Positions 33,444-42,202 of a stretch of 64,000 bases of DNA are shown here, piece after piece; the first letter of the stretch is position 1; each line of letters opens with the position of its first letter. The notes below the pieces were generated by a model that saw nothing but the letters and a program-made list of their open reading frames with translations, was not told where the DNA came from and did not search any database. The DNA comes from Lysobacter_K sp043738095 (GTDB lineage Bacteria; Pseudomonadota; Gammaproteobacteria; Xanthomonadales; Xanthomonadaceae): positions 62,001-126,000 of the forward strand of contig JAYSZI010000001.1 in NCBI GenBank assembly GCA_043738095.1, given 5' to 3'. Position numbers and translations under genes: made by a program.

Positions 33444-35564
33444 ATGTCCACGTTTCCGAAAACAGTCGCGGCGCTGTGCGGTCTGCTGCTTCTGCTGAGC
33501 GCTGCACCGACGCGCGCCGACGACGCAGCCGCATTGCGCGCCGCCGTCGTTGCCCAGCGTGCACGACCGCCCGCGCCGCGCTTCGAACGCAGCGCCTTTC
33601 TCATCCGTCCCGCCATCACCGCCGTGAGCCTGTCGCCCGATGGTAGCCACGTGGCGTACCTGCGAGAGCAGGGCCGCAACCGCGGCGTGTGGTTGCAGGC
33701 CACGGCCGGTGGCGCGGCGCGCCGGCTGTTGCCGCATAGCGAGGCGCAAGAGATGTACTGGTCGCGTGACAGCCGTTGGCTGTTGCTCGAATCGCCGCGG
33801 CAACTCTTCGCGCTCGCGGTCGCGGGCCAAACCGGGTCCGGCATCGTCACGGCGTTGGGTGGACGCGAACTGCGCGAGATTGAAGCGGTCGATCCTGCGC
33901 ATCCAGCGGCGGTGGTGCTGCTCGAACAGACACGCGCCACGCCGCGCACACCCAGGCGCTGGCGCTTGCTACGGGTCGACATGCGCGGCAAGCGCACGCT
34001 GTTGCACGAGGGTACGCGCCAAATCGAGGGGTTCGCCTTCGACCCGCACGGCCGCCTGGCTTTCCTGCAGCGGATCGAGGGCGAGCATTTCGCGATCCAT
34101 CGCGTCGATGCGGCCGGCCGTCTGCACGAGGTCACGCGCTGCGTGCAACTACGGACGTGCAACCTGCTGCCGACCACCAACGCTCGCGGAGAGTTGTTGC
34201 TGCGCGGCAGCGTCGCCGGCAACCTCAGCCGACTGCAGCGCCTGGACGCGAAAGGTGGTCTGCATACGCTGCACGCCGACCCGCGCGGCGAAGCCGACCT
34301 CGACGAGCTCGTGCTCGACCCCGTCACCCAGCAGCCGCTGATTGCGAGTTATCGCAGCACCATCGCGGCCAACCACGGCCTGACCGTGGACGCAAAACGC
34401 CACGTCGACGCGATCGCGCGGCATTTCCCGCAACGCAACCTGCGCATCGGCGTCGGCCGCGGCGCGCACGCGCGTTGGCTGGTGAGCGAGCGCGGCACCT
34501 CATTGCAAGGCCAGCGTTGGCACCTCTACGATCCGCGCGCCGGCCAGTTCCGCCGCATTCTCGACAACAAGCCGCTGCCATTACGTGGCGCCAAACCCGC
34601 GCAATGGTTGCCAGAGTCGGCGCTGGCGCAAAAGATCCCGTTCGCGTTCCGCGCGTCCGACGGCATGCGCCTGCACGGGTTCCTGCTGCTGCCGCCGGGC
34701 CTGAATCCGGCGCGGGTACCGCTAGTCGCTAGCGTGCACGGCGGCCCATGGAACCTGTCGCGGCCGGAATTCAGCCTGGTGGCGCAATTCCTGGTCAATC
34801 GCGGCTACGCGGTGTTCGAGCCGAACTTCCGCGGCTCCATTGGACATGGCCTCGATTACACGCTGGCTGCGCGCGGCGACTTCGGCAATGGACGCGTGCA
34901 GCAGGACATCGTCGAAGGCGTGCGTTACCTGCTGGCGCAGGGCATCGGCGATGCGCAACGTGTCGGCATCACGGGCGCCTCGTTCGGCGGCTACTCGACC
35001 TTGCTCGGCGTGACGTTCGCGCCGGAGCTGTTCAAGGTCGGTGTCGCCAGCGTGCCGCCGCCGGATCTGGCCTGGGACTTCCGCTGGGTCGCGCGTAACC
35101 GCGAAGCTCTCAACCTGTCCGGGGGCGTCCCGTTTGCCGCCTGGATGCGCATGCTTTCGCTCGATATCGCCGATTCCGCAACGATGGCACGCCTGCACGC
35201 ACAGTCGCCGTTGGCCAATGCGGCCAAACTGCGTCGCCCGCTGCTCTTGATCGCGGGCGGCGAGGATCGCCGCGTGGGGATCAGCGGGGTTGTCGAATAC
35301 GCGGCGCGGCTCAAGCTGCTGGGCAAGGACGTCAGCTTGTTGGTGGACGCGCAGGCCGGCCATTCCAACGGCAATCCGCTGGCCCGCGAGGTCAATCTGT
35401 ATTTGTTGGAGCACATGCTGCAGCGGCACCTCGGCGGTCGCGCGCTGCAGCCACCCGGGCAGGACGTGCAGGCCTACCTGAAAAAAAACCTGCGCCTGCG
35501 CGGCCGCGACCTGCCATTGCCGTCGGCCGCCGCGCCGGTCGGCCGCGCGGCGTCGCTACCGTGA
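33444..35564 (+). CDS. exported S9-family peptidase (prolyl oligopeptidase-like)
   Basis: A 706-residue protein with a signal peptide (TVAALCGLLLLLSAAPTRA, cut near residue 23). Residues about 50-440 form a beta-propeller-like region (AVSLSPDGSHVAYLR, MYWSRDSRWLLLES). The C-terminal alpha/beta-hydrolase domain has the nucleophile Ser513 in GASFGGYS, an Asp in AGGEDRRV and His in QAGHSNGN, so the triad is complete. It should cut small peptides in the periplasm. ATG 33444 has GGAG 6 bases upstream. The gene follows the duplicated ABC membrane proteins on the same strand and ends 1 bp before the ppx stop, tail to tail. Confidence 0.88.
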   Translation: MSTFPKTVAALCGLLLLLSAAPTRADDAAALRAAVVAQRARPPAPRFERSAFLIRPAITAVSLSPDGSHVAYLREQGRNRGVWLQATAGGAARRLLPHSEAQEMYWSRDSRWLLLESPRQLFALAVAGQTGSGIVTALGGRELREIEAVDPAHPAAVVLLEQTRATPRTPRRWRLLRVDMRGKRTLLHEGTRQIEGFAFDPHGRLAFLQRIEGEHFAIHRVDAAGRLHEVTRCVQLRTCNLLPTTNARGELLLRGSVAGNLSRLQRLDAKGGLHTLHADPRGEADLDELVLDPVTQQPLIASYRSTIAANHGLTVDAKRHVDAIARHFPQRNLRIGVGRGAHARWLVSERGTSLQGQRWHLYDPRAGQFRRILDNKPLPLRGAKPAQWLPESALAQKIPFAFRASDGMRLHGFLLLPPGLNPARVPLVASVHGGPWNLSRPEFSLVAQFLVNRGYAVFEPNFRGSIGHGLDYTLAARGDFGNGRVQQDIVEGVRYLLAQGIGDAQRVGITGASFGGYSTLLGVTFAPELFKVGVASVPPPDLAWDFRWVARNREALNLSGGVPFAAWMRMLSLDIADSATMARLHAQSPLANAAKLRRPLLLIAGGEDRRVGISGVVEYAARLKLLGKDVSLLVDAQAGHSNGNPLAREVNLYLLEHMLQRHLGGRALQPPGQDVQAYLKKNLRLRGRDLPLPSAAAPVGRAASLP

Positions 35565-37094
35565 TCAGGCCGCGGCGAAACCCAGGGTGATGCCGAGCCC
35601 GCGCATGTCGTCGGATTCGCCGCTCAGGTCGGCTTCCAGCAGTGGACGTGCGCGCAGCCAGCTGGCCGACAACGTCAGCAGCAGCTCGTTGCCGTCGGCT
35701 TTGAGTTCCAGCGTCGGGATGGGTTCGGCGTCATGCGCGCGGTGCAGCAGGACGGCCAGGCGCAGCAGCGCGGCGCTGCGGCGGGCGGCGGGTAGCAGGC
35801 GGTCGGGCAGGGCGTCGAATGCTGACTTGGGAATGCCACGCCGGTGAGTGCGCATCATCGCGGCGAGGAACTGCTGCTGCTGGCGCGAGAACCCGGAGAT
35901 GTCGGAGTGCTCGACCACGTAAGAGCCATGCACGTGGTACTGGCTGTGCGCGATCGCCAAGCCGAGCTCGTGCAGGCGGGCGGCGCGCGCGAGCATGACG
36001 CGGTCGTCGTCCTCCAGATGCCAGTGGTCGGCGACTTGGTCGAACATTCGCAGCGCGGTCGCTTCGACTCGTTCGGCTTGCGCAGCCTCGATGCCGTAAC
36101 GCTGCATCATCGCGGTGACCGACGCATCGCGTGGGTCGTGGGCGCCGCCACGTCCGAGCATGTCGTACAGCACCCCTTCGCGCATCGCCGCCTTGCTGAC
36201 CATCATCCGCTGCAGGCCGAGCGCGTCGAACGCGGCTTCCAGCACCAGCAGCCCGCCGGCGATCACCGCCCGGCGGTCTGACGACAACCCCGGCAGGTCG
36301 ATCGCATCAATACGATCGGCCTGCAGCAGGCGGTCGCGTACTACGGGCAGGGCGTCGGCGGTGATCGCGCCCTTGGTTAACTTCATCGCCGCACAGATCT
36401 CGCCGATGGCCTTGATCGTCCCAGACGAGCCGAGGACTTCATCCCAGCCCAGCGCGCGGTAGGTGCCGGAAAACTGCTGGAACTCCGCGCTGACTTCGGC
36501 TCGAGCGTCACGCCAACGCTTGCCCGATAGCTTGCCGTTGGCGAAGAAGCGCCGGGTGCTGGCAATGCAACCCAGCTGCAGGCTTTCGCGCTCGATCGCG
36601 TCGAAGCCAGAGCCGATGATGAATTCGGTGGAGCCGCCGCCGATGTCGATCACCAGCCGCAGGTCGCCGGGTTTCGGCGGCTGTGCATGGGCGACGCCGA
36701 GGTAAATCAGGCGCGCTTCTTCTCGGCCGGCAACCACTTCGATGGCGTGGCCGAGCGCGCTTTCCGCGGCCATCAGGAAGGTTTGCGGCGCGGCCAGGCG
36801 GCGCACAGTGTTGGTCGCGATCGCGCGCACGCGCTGTGGTGGGACGTCGCGCACGCGCTGGCCGAAGCGCGCCAGGCAGTCGAGCGCGCGTTGCAATACC
36901 TCCGGCGACAAACCGCCTTTGCTGTCGAGGCCTTCGGCAAGGCGCACCGTCTCGCGCAGGCGATCGACCGTGCGCAGTTGGCCGAGCACGTAGCGCGACA
37001 CCACCATGTGGAAACTGTTCGAGCCCAGGTCGATCGCCGCGAGGAGATCGCCGTCCTGCAATGGCAGGCGCGCGGCGTGGAGAAATCCATTCAT
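35565..37094 (-). CDS. ppx: exopolyphosphatase Ppx/GppA
   Basis: A 509-residue protein of the sugar-kinase/HSP70 fold. AIDLGSNSFHMVV is the phosphate-1 motif, VIDIGGGSTEFI the phosphate-2 motif, and residues beyond about 310 form the HD-like C-terminal region typical of E. coli-type Ppx (513 residues). It removes terminal phosphate from polyphosphate and may also act on pppGpp. It is last in phoB-phoR-ppk1-ppx, 14 bp after ppk1, so synthesis and breakdown of polyphosphate share a transcript. Confidence 0.94.
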   Translation of the reverse strand: MNGFLHAARLPLQDGDLLAAIDLGSNSFHMVVSRYVLGQLRTVDRLRETVRLAEGLDSKGGLSPEVLQRALDCLARFGQRVRDVPPQRVRAIATNTVRRLAAPQTFLMAAESALGHAIEVVAGREEARLIYLGVAHAQPPKPGDLRLVIDIGGGSTEFIIGSGFDAIERESLQLGCIASTRRFFANGKLSGKRWRDARAEVSAEFQQFSGTYRALGWDEVLGSSGTIKAIGEICAAMKLTKGAITADALPVVRDRLLQADRIDAIDLPGLSSDRRAVIAGGLLVLEAAFDALGLQRMMVSKAAMREGVLYDMLGRGGAHDPRDASVTAMMQRYGIEAAQAERVEATALRMFDQVADHWHLEDDDRVMLARAARLHELGLAIAHSQYHVHGSYVVEHSDISGFSRQQQQFLAAMMRTHRRGIPKSAFDALPDRLLPAARRSAALLRLAVLLHRAHDAEPIPTLELKADGNELLLTLSASWLRARPLLEADLSGESDDMRGLGITLGFAAA

Positions 37095-37108
37095 GGGTGA
37101 ATGATCCG

Positions 37109-39211
37109 TTATCCGCAGATCTTCGCCAACAGGTGGGCTTGCGACGAGTGCGGCATCGCGTTGACGTCGGCGACGACGCGCTGGTAGTCGCCAGCCGATT
37201 GCAGCTCCCAGGCGTTGAGATTGTCGTGCAGGTAGTTCGCCAGGACCTCCTCGTACACGCGCGCGGCATTGGTCGGATCGAGGATCGGGAAGCCGGTCTC
37301 GACCCGGCGCAGCAGATTGCGTTCCAGCCAGTCAGCACTGGAGCAATAGAGGTCGGGCGCTCCATCGTTGCCAAACCAATACACCCGGTGGTGTTCGAGG
37401 AAACGGCCGACGATCGAACGCACGCGGATGTTGTCCGACACCCCCGGCACTCCGGGTCGCAGCGTGCAGGCGCCGCGCACGATCAGGTCGATCTGCACGC
37501 CGGCTTGCGACGCCTGATACAGCGCGCGGATGACCTGCGGCTCGTTGAGCGCGTTCATCTTGGCGATGATGCGGGCTGGTTTGCCGGCGCGCGCGAGCCG
37601 GGCCTCGCGATCAATCCGCATCAGCACCCCGGAGTGCAGGGTAAAGGGCGCCTGCAACAGCCGCTTCAGCTTCAGCGACGGCGCATGCCCGGACAGCTGC
37701 TGGAAGATCAGGTGCACGTCGTTGCCGATGTCCGGGTCGGCGGTGATCAGGCCGATGTCGGTGTAGGCGCGCGCGGTGCCGGAGTGGTAGTTGCCGGTGC
37801 CCATGTGCACGTAGCGGCGCAGCTTGCGGCCCTCGCGGCGCACGATCAGCAGCATCTTGGCGTGGGTCTTGTAGCCGACCACTCCGTACACGACCTGCAC
37901 GCCTGCCTCCTGCAAGCGGTCAGCGAAACCGAGATTGGCCTCCTCGTCGAACCGCGCGCGCAGTTCGACCACGACAGTGACATCCTTGCCATTGCGCGCG
38001 GCCTGCACCAGCTGCTCGACGATCGGCGAGTCCTTGCCGGAGCGGTACAGCGTCTGTTTGATGGCGAGCACGTTGGGATCTTCGGCCGCCTGCTTGAGCA
38101 GCTCGAACACCGGCGTAAACGAGTCGAACGGATGATGCAGCACGACGTCACCCTGGCTGACGGTGGCGAACATCGCCTCGCACCCGGGCAGTTGGCGCGA
38201 CTGAAATGGCGGGAACTTGAGCTCCGGGCGTTGCACCAAGTCGTACACCTGGATCACGCGATTGAGGTTGACCGGACCGTTGATGCGGTAGACCGCATTC
38301 TGTGGCAGGTCAAAGTTTTCCAGCAGGGTGCTGACGATCGACGCCGGGCACTGCTCAGCGATTTCCAGCCGCACTGCGCGCATGTAGCCGCGGCCGATGA
38401 GTTCGTCGCGCAGCGCGAGCGCCAGGTTCTCAACCTCTTCTTCGTCGACGAGCAACTCGGAGTTGCGCGTGACCCGGAACTGGTACGCGCCCTGCACCTG
38501 CATGCCAGGGAACATCTCATCGACGAACGCCGACAACACCGCCGATAGGAACACGAAGTCGTGCGCGCCGCCGGACACGTCCTCGGGCAGCTGGATGATG
38601 CGCGGCAGCGAGCGCGGTGCGCGCACGATCGCCAGATGGCCGGCGCGGCCGAACGCGTCGCGGCCCTTGAGCACGACGACGATGTTGAGCGACTTGTTGA
38701 GGATCTTCGGGAATGGATGCGAGGGGTCCAGCCCCAGCGGAGACAACACCGGCATGATCTCGTCGCGGAAGTACGCGCGCAGCCATTCCGTCTGCTTTGC
38801 GTTCCATGCATCGCGGCCGAGCACGCGCACGCCGGCGTCGTCGAGCGCTGGGCGCAGCACTTCGTTCCAGCAGCGGTACTGCGCCGCGACCAGATCGGCG
38901 GCGCGGTCGTGGATGCGCGACAAGGCGACGGTCGGCGTTAGGCCGTCCGCTCCTGGTGTCAGGCCCAGGTCCTGCGCATGGCGCAAGGTGCCGGCGCGGA
39001 TCTCGAAGAATTCGTCGAGGTTGGTGCAGCTGATGCACAGGTAGCGCAACCGCTCCAGCAAGGGCATCTGCGGGTCTTGCGCTTGCGCAAGCACGCGGAA
39101 GTTGAAGTCCAGCTGCGACAGTTCGCGGTTGAAGTACAACGCCGGATCGCGCAACGGATCGGTGTCGGGCGTGAGTTCGGTGTGGATGCTGGGTTCGATC
39201 GGGGCAGTCAT
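37109..39211 (-). CDS. ppk1: polyphosphate kinase 1
   Basis: A 700-residue PPK1 with the four-domain order: N domain (YFNRELSQLDFN), head domain (LPRIIQLPED, QVQGAYQFRVTRNSELL), C1 (VLAIKQTLYRSGKDSPIV) and C2 with the catalytic His in YVHMGTGNYH and the segment ARAYTDIGLITADP. It makes polyphosphate reversibly from ATP. Its ATG overlaps the phoR stop (ATGA), which couples its translation to the phosphate-sensing kinase, and ppx follows 14 bp later. Confidence 0.97.
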   Translation of the reverse strand: MTAPIEPSIHTELTPDTDPLRDPALYFNRELSQLDFNFRVLAQAQDPQMPLLERLRYLCISCTNLDEFFEIRAGTLRHAQDLGLTPGADGLTPTVALSRIHDRAADLVAAQYRCWNEVLRPALDDAGVRVLGRDAWNAKQTEWLRAYFRDEIMPVLSPLGLDPSHPFPKILNKSLNIVVVLKGRDAFGRAGHLAIVRAPRSLPRIIQLPEDVSGGAHDFVFLSAVLSAFVDEMFPGMQVQGAYQFRVTRNSELLVDEEEVENLALALRDELIGRGYMRAVRLEIAEQCPASIVSTLLENFDLPQNAVYRINGPVNLNRVIQVYDLVQRPELKFPPFQSRQLPGCEAMFATVSQGDVVLHHPFDSFTPVFELLKQAAEDPNVLAIKQTLYRSGKDSPIVEQLVQAARNGKDVTVVVELRARFDEEANLGFADRLQEAGVQVVYGVVGYKTHAKMLLIVRREGRKLRRYVHMGTGNYHSGTARAYTDIGLITADPDIGNDVHLIFQQLSGHAPSLKLKRLLQAPFTLHSGVLMRIDREARLARAGKPARIIAKMNALNEPQVIRALYQASQAGVQIDLIVRGACTLRPGVPGVSDNIRVRSIVGRFLEHHRVYWFGNDGAPDLYCSSADWLERNLLRRVETGFPILDPTNAARVYEEVLANYLHDNLNAWELQSAGDYQRVVADVNAMPHSSQAHLLAKICG

Positions 39212-40557
39212 GGCAGGGCCTGCGCGTGTTGCATGATGTAGTCGTCGCGGCTGCGCACGCGATCGGGGCCGAAATGGCAGGAGAACGTGCTGCCGCGACC
39301 GACGTCACTGGCGATGTCCAGGCGTGCCTGATGGAGGTTGAGCACGTGCTTGACGATCGAAAGGCCAAGGCCGGTGCCGCCGCTTTCCCGCGAGCGGCTG
39401 GTCGAGACGCGGTAGAAACGCTCGGTAACCCGCGGCAGGTGCGCGGCGGGAATTCCGTACCCGGTGTCGACCACTTCGAGTACTGCGCCGCCGTGGGAAC
39501 CGCCCGCGGAGTCGGGGCGGAAGCGAATGATGATGTGACCGCCCGCGGGGGTGTAGCGCACGGCGTTGCTGACCAGGTTGGAAAACGCGCTGTGCAACTC
39601 CTTGTTGGAGCCCCACAAATCGACGCCGGCTCGGTCCTCGACCGAAACCTCGTGGCGGTTCTGGCTCAGCGCAATCGCTTCGCGGCGCAGCATCGACAGC
39701 ATCGACACCATCGATACAGCCTCCTCTGCTGGCAGGGTATCGGTCGACTCCAGTCGCGACAGCATCAACAGGTCTTCGACCAACTGGGTCATGCGCTGCG
39801 ACTGCCGTTGCATCTCGGCCAGCATCGGCGCCCAGTCCGGATGTTCGCTAGGGTCGAGCATGTCCAGGTAGCCGTGCACCACCGTCAGCGGCGTGCGCAG
39901 TTCGTGCGAGACGTTGGCGACAAAGTCCCGGCGCATCTGCTCCAGGTGCAGCAACCGGCTCACGTCGCGCGCCACCAGCAGCCACAGGTCCTCGGAATAA
40001 GGGATTAAACGCAGGCTGAGATTGACCGCCGGATTCAGCGGCGACACGGCGTCGAGCGGCTCGGCGTGGCGGCCCGCGGCCATCCAGTTGGCCAGCGGCA
40101 ATGGCTGCAGGCGCTGCACCAGCGGAGCGCCGATGTCCTGCGGATAGCGCAAGCCGAGCAGCGCGGTCCCGGCTTCGTTGAACCACTGGATGCGCTGGCT
40201 GTTGCGCTCGACCACCAAGATCGCGTCGGGTAACGCCGCAGCGGCGGCGCGGTACGCGCGCAGCATCTGGATCAACCGGCGTTTGCGTGCGCGCATTTCG
40301 TCCTGCCCGCGGTAGAGCAGGCGGTCGAGTTCGTTCCAGACGCCTTCGCCCAGCGGTGGCGTCAGACGCTGCCGCGCGGTCAGACGAAGCAGGACGCCGC
40401 GCAGTCGCCAGTAGTGCCAGGCGACAACGCCGAAGGCGCATAAGGTCACGACCGGCCAGGGATGACCGATCAGCACGCCAACCACTGCAGCGGCTGCCAG
40501 GCCCAGGGCGAGCTGACCAAGCGTGCGATACCAAGCGGTGCGGGCGCGGGGGGGCAT
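39208..40557 (-). CDS. phoR: phosphate regulon sensor histidine kinase PhoR
   Basis: A 449-residue kinase from ATG 40557: two hydrophobic segments near the N-terminus with almost no periplasmic part, a PAS domain (PDAILVVERNSQRIQWFNEAG), HisKA with the phospho-acceptor His in VANVSHELRTPL, and ATPase boxes (FSNLVSNAVRYTP, DTGYGIP, GGTGLGLSI). The lack of a large periplasmic domain and the neighbouring phoB identify PhoR. Upstream in-frame starts at 40596 and 40620 exist; none has a good SD. The stop overlaps ppk1. Confidence 0.94.
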   Translation of the reverse strand: MPPRARTAWYRTLGQLALGLAAAAVVGVLIGHPWPVVTLCAFGVVAWHYWRLRGVLLRLTARQRLTPPLGEGVWNELDRLLYRGQDEMRARKRRLIQMLRAYRAAAAALPDAILVVERNSQRIQWFNEAGTALLGLRYPQDIGAPLVQRLQPLPLANWMAAGRHAEPLDAVSPLNPAVNLSLRLIPYSEDLWLLVARDVSRLLHLEQMRRDFVANVSHELRTPLTVVHGYLDMLDPSEHPDWAPMLAEMQRQSQRMTQLVEDLLMLSRLESTDTLPAEEAVSMVSMLSMLRREAIALSQNRHEVSVEDRAGVDLWGSNKELHSAFSNLVSNAVRYTPAGGHIIIRFRPDSAGGSHGGAVLEVVDTGYGIPAAHLPRVTERFYRVSTSRSRESGGTGLGLSIVKHVLNLHQARLDIASDVGRGSTFSCHFGPDRVRSRDDYIMQHAQALP

Positions 40558-40748
40558 GGCGGACAGTCTAGAGGCAGGCTTGGCGACGTGTGTCATCGCG
40601 AGCGACGTGGTCGATGTCATCCCGAGCGTGGTGGGGGCTCCACAGTGCTTCCATGCCTATCAAGCAGGTTCCTCATTCGTTGGAATGTCCGGGCTATTCA
40701 AGCCACGTGGCGGCGCCGGCACCGGCACTGCCCAACTCAAGCGGCGAC

Positions 40749-41465
40749 TCAGGCCGCTAGCGAAGCCGAAAACCGGTAGCCCGCGCCCCGCACGGTCTGC
40801 ACCATGCCGTCGAGCTGATGCGGTTCCAGAGTTTTGCGCAGGCGCCGGATGTGCACGTCGACCGTGCGCTCCTCGACGTACACGCTGCCCCCCCAGACGT
40901 GATCGAGCAACTGCGTGCGCGAGTAAACGCGTTCGGGGTGGGTCATGAAAAAATGCAGCAGGCGGTACTCGGTCGGGCCGATCTGCACCGGCAGGTGACC
41001 GCCTTCGCCCTGGGCGAACACACGGTGCGCGGCGCCGTCGATGCGCAGGCCGCCGATGCCGACGCTGCCGTCCTCATCGTCCTCGCGCGAGCGCCGTAGC
41101 ACGGCGCGGATGCGGGCGAGCAATTCCCGCGCAGAGAACGGTTTGACCACGTAGTCGTCGACGCCGGCCTCGAGCCCGCTGACGCGGTCGTTCTCCTCGC
41201 CACGCGCCGTCAGCATGATGATCGGGATCTCGCGGGTCAGCGCCTCCTTGCGCCAGCGACGTGCGAGCTCCAGGCCGCTGGTGCCGGGGAGCATCCAATC
41301 GAGCAGGATCAGGTCGGGGACGCGGTCGGCAATCGCCGCCTGCGCTTCGCGCGCGTCCCCCGCATGGACCGGTTCGTACTCGCCCTTGCGCAGGGCGAAG
41401 GAGACCATGTCGCGGATGGCGGGTTCGTCTTCAACGATCAGGATGCGCTTCTGCAAAACGGTCAC
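40749..41465 (-). CDS. phoB: phosphate regulon response regulator PhoB
   Basis: A 238-residue OmpR-type regulator: receiver with VEDEP acidic pocket, phospho-acceptor Asp in LILLDWMLPG, Lys in VVKPFSARE, then a winged helix with VYSRTQLLDHVWG and VEERTVDVHIRRLRKTL, the PhoB recognition-helix signature. The start is GTG 41465 (MTVLQKRILIVEDE). A Pho box lies 54 bp upstream, so it should activate its own operon when phosphate is short. phoR follows after 191 bp. Confidence 0.96.
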   Translation of the reverse strand: MTVLQKRILIVEDEPAIRDMVSFALRKGEYEPVHAGDAREAQAAIADRVPDLILLDWMLPGTSGLELARRWRKEALTREIPIIMLTARGEENDRVSGLEAGVDDYVVKPFSARELLARIRAVLRRSREDDEDGSVGIGGLRIDGAAHRVFAQGEGGHLPVQIGPTEYRLLHFFMTHPERVYSRTQLLDHVWGGSVYVEERTVDVHIRRLRKTLEPHQLDGMVQTVRGAGYRFSASLAA

Positions 41466-41518
41466 CGGGGCTAGGGAGCTGGGGGTTCACTGAAGCCGCG
41501 CCAGTACACTACCGTTTT

Positions 41519-41536
41519 ATGACGATTGCATGACGC
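41519..41536 (-). promoter_or_regulatory. Pho box upstream of phoB
   Basis: On the minus strand GCGTCAT-GCAA-TCGTCAT, two 7-mers ending GTCAT exactly 11 bp apart, fits the PhoB consensus (CTGTCAT-N4-CTGTCAT) at 10 of 14 repeat positions. A weak -10 (TGTACT or TAGTGT) begins about 8-10 bp downstream, the normal place in PhoB-activated promoters. Confidence 0.8.
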
Positions 41537-41637
41537 GTGTAGCGTCGATGTCACGTGGCTCAAGCGGGTGGGCCGCTCGGGCCAAGCCGCGCCGCAAAGG
41601 CAGTTTGGCGGGAAGCATTTCGGTGTTGCCGCGGCCT

Positions 41638-42144
41638 TTAGCGCACCAATTGGATCGTTTCACGCAGCTCACCGATCTGCATGCCCAGAAAACGAATGCT
41701 GCCGTGGTTCCGCACCGTTTGCCCATCCGCGGCTAAATCCAGGGTTTGATGCATAACCAACCCCCATCGCTTCAGTGGGTAGTGCAATGTCAGGCGGCTT
41801 CCTTCGGTGCGTCCCACGACGGGGCCTGCAGCCCCGGTGAGCGTCGCGGAGTAATGACCGGGCACGCTAGTTGGCCGCATCACCCATGAGCGTGATTTGG
41901 GGGGCTTACCCTCAAAGCGCACGATTTGTTGAAGTCGCAAGCTGCCATTGGCTTGCCGTGTTCCTAAGCTTTCGACTCTGAAAGGTCGGGCTTGCCCGAG
42001 GAGCATCTGCAGGTCTCCTTTCCCCACCGATCGCCCGGCAAAAACCTCCCCGGGCACGAATGCTTTTCCTAAGGTTTGGGAGTGCGCGGACAGCGACATC
42101 AGGACGGCACATAGAAGGGTCGCTTGTAGGGAGCGCTTGCTCAC
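41638..42144 (-). CDS. hypothetical exported protein, possibly DUF3833-like
   Basis: A 168-residue protein with a signal peptide (LLCAVLMSLSAHS, cut near residue 22). The mature part looks like a lipocalin-style beta barrel: MRPTSVPGHYSATLTGAAGPV, then LTLHYPLKRWGLVMHQTLDL and a closing IRFLGMQIGELRETIQLVR. The second half recalls DUF3833 proteins, but the match is by eye only. It precedes phoB on the same strand with 172 bp between. Function unknown. Confidence 0.65.
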   Translation of the reverse strand: MSKRSLQATLLCAVLMSLSAHSQTLGKAFVPGEVFAGRSVGKGDLQMLLGQARPFRVESLGTRQANGSLRLQQIVRFEGKPPKSRSWVMRPTSVPGHYSATLTGAAGPVVGRTEGSRLTLHYPLKRWGLVMHQTLDLAADGQTVRNHGSIRFLGMQIGELRETIQLVR

Positions 42145-42202
42145 GGTGATTTCTTGCTCTCAGCGATGATGGGGCTTCGCGGCGCGGACTAGGCCCCCGC
42201 GT

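Noticed and set aside
36683..38548. 621-codon open frame on the plus strand opposite ppx and ppk1
   Set aside because: Complementary frame of two certain genes; composition is Arg/Val/Gln-rich with no domain, a usual shadow in GC-rich DNA.
40593..40629. Imperfect repeat GTCATC(G/C)CGAGCG between phoR and phoB, considered as a second Pho box
   Set aside because: The GTCAT units are 24 bp apart, not 11, and on the wrong strand for phoR.
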